From assembly GCA_023244865.1 (NCBI GenBank), contig JAHFLM010000015.1, positions 9,785 to 14,802 of the forward strand: DNA of 5,018 nucleotides, written 5' to 3'. The translations under genes were made by a program, and so were the position numbers. The notes under the pieces are model-generated. The model worked only from the letters and a program-made list of their open reading frames with translations. It ran no database searches and was not told where the DNA came from. Shown in pieces: positions 4,368 to 5,018 of this stretch. Within the stretch, counting starts at the first letter, position 1; each line of letters begins with the position of its first letter. The stretch is from Candidatus Harrisonbacteria bacterium. GTDB taxonomy: Bacteria > Patescibacteriota > Minisyncoccia > UBA6257 > UBA11618.

Positions 4368-4922
4368 TTAGAAGCTGACTTTGACGGGTTCTCGGGCGGC
4401 GTCTTCGGCTAACTCAAAAAGATCCATTTTCACAAAGCCAAACATTTTACCGATAAGATTTGAAGGGAAAGAATCAACTTTAATATTTAGATCTCGTACG
4501 TTGCCGTTGTAAAAACGACGGGCGGCTTGGACTTTGTCTTCGGTGTCACGTAATTCACGTTGTAATTCCAAAAAGTTAACGTTGGCTTTTAGGTCGGGGT
4601 AACTTTCACTTAAGGCGAAAAGATTTTTTAAGGATGAGGAAAGCATGTCTTCGGCCACGGCGTGATTTTTCAAACCACTAGCACCCATCGCTTCGTTGCG
4701 CGCGCGAATGACGCCCTCTAAAACATTACTTTCGTGGGCGGCATAACCCTTAACGGTTTCGACAAGGTTAGGAATTAAATCATAACGACGCTTCATTTGC
4801 ACCTCAATATCGCTCCAGGCTTCGCGGGCACGATTAATTAAACTAATAAAACCGTTGTAAATAACAATTAAATAAAGGGCGACGAGTACAATTAAGCCCA
4901 TTATTAGGATATACATGTTCAT
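4368..4922 (-). CDS. lemA: LemA family membrane-anchored protein
   Basis: A 184-residue LemA protein: one N-terminal membrane helix (residues 3-24) followed by a long helical bundle outside the membrane. Family marks are YNGFISLINRAREAWSDI (22-39), MKRRYDLIPNLVETVKGYA (43-61), HESNVLEGVIRAR (63-75), the central FLELQRELRDTEDKVQAARRFYN block (117-139) and FP(S)NL with GF further on. The function is not settled; members are linked with membrane stress and are often encoded beside htpX, as here. The frame stays open to an ATG at 4973, but the 17 extra residues (starting MVISFLDKT) come before the anchor and are not family-like. That stretch instead contains a plausible promoter on the - strand, so I prefer the ATG at 4922, or the one two codons on at 4916. 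No Shine-Dalgarno site is seen; the message may be leaderless or nearly so. Confidence 0.93.
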   Translation of the reverse strand: MNMYILIMGLIVLVALYLIVIYNGFISLINRAREAWSDIEVQMKRRYDLIPNLVETVKGYAAHESNVLEGVIRARNEAMGASGLKNHAVAEDMLSSSLKNLFALSESYPDLKANVNFLELQRELRDTEDKVQAARRFYNGNVRDLNIKVDSFPSNLIGKMFGFVKMDLFELAEDAAREPVKVSF

Positions 4923-4924
4923 AG

Positions 4925-4955
4925 ATATGATAATACTCTTATATGACGTTTTATC
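4925..4955 (-). promoter_or_regulatory. Possible promoter of lemA
   Basis: On the - strand, TTGATA, then 16 bases, then TATTAT lie shortly before the preferred lemA start at 4922. The predicted transcription start would fall at or next to the start codon, giving a very short or absent leader. This matches the lack of a ribosome site, but both hexamers are common in AT-rich DNA. Confidence 0.4.
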
Positions 4956-4973
4956 AAGAAAACTTATTACCAT

Positions 4974-5018
4974 TGCTAAAAATATAATAACGTGATATAT
5001 TATCGGGGTTAATAATGA
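4974..5018. other. AT-rich upstream region of lemA at window end
   Basis: Forty-five bases with no reading frame that can be judged. Read on the - strand it holds A/T-rich words such as TTATTATAT that could serve as an alternative lemA -10 box. The neighbouring gene lies outside the window. Confidence 0.5.

Noticed and set aside
4923..4973. Extended N terminus of LemA (17 residues)
   Set aside because: The extension is not family-like, and a plausible promoter occupies the same bases.
1..5018. CRISPR array or tRNA genes
   Set aside because: The repeats are palindromes without regular spacing and no cas gene is present; no cloverleaf with a proper T-arm was found on either strand by eye.

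Overview
This window most resembles a small-genome, AT-rich bacterium of the Candidate Phyla Radiation (Patescibacteria, Parcubacteria-like). That placement is an inference. It rests on AT-rich genes with standard-code ORFs, little or no Shine-Dalgarno signal before the starts, a short stand-alone COG2827-type GIY-YIG protein, a neighbouring lemA/htpX pair, and short palindromic repeats in the gaps between genes. No marker gene is present to fix the taxon.

Layout. Positions 1-1000 hold no credible protein gene. They carry two tandem, structured non-coding RNA units on the + strand. The first is cut by the window start and ends at an intrinsic terminator (234-262). The second has an almost consensus sigma70 promoter (325-353), runs about 635 nt, and ends at a strong intrinsic terminator (955-996). 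The 3' part of unit 2 (about 716-990) is recognisably related to unit 1: several sequence blocks occur in the same order and spacing, joined by hairpins whose stems are kept while their bases differ. I could not match either unit to rRNA, tRNA, tmRNA, RNase P RNA, SRP RNA or 6S RNA. This is the most interesting object in the window.

From 1000 to 1760 lies a DUF1761-type membrane protein gene on the - strand, flanked by palindromic repeats. From 1760 to 3238, on the + strand, come a PotD-like extracellular solute-binding protein, a GIY-YIG domain protein bracketed by 13-bp inverted repeats, and a 42-residue single-span membrane peptide. A third copy of the palindromic repeat separates these from the - strand genes htpX (membrane zinc metalloprotease) and lemA (membrane-anchored coiled-coil protein), which run from 4922 down to 3368.

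How the parts work together. LemA and HtpX are often neighbours in bacteria and fit a membrane-protein quality-control pair. The solute-binding protein has no permease or ATPase in view, so it is an orphan here. It lacks several acidic and aromatic positions that I recall as polyamine contacts in E. coli PotD, so its ligand is open. The tandem RNAs have their own promoter and terminators and look like independent transcription units rather than leaders of the protein genes.
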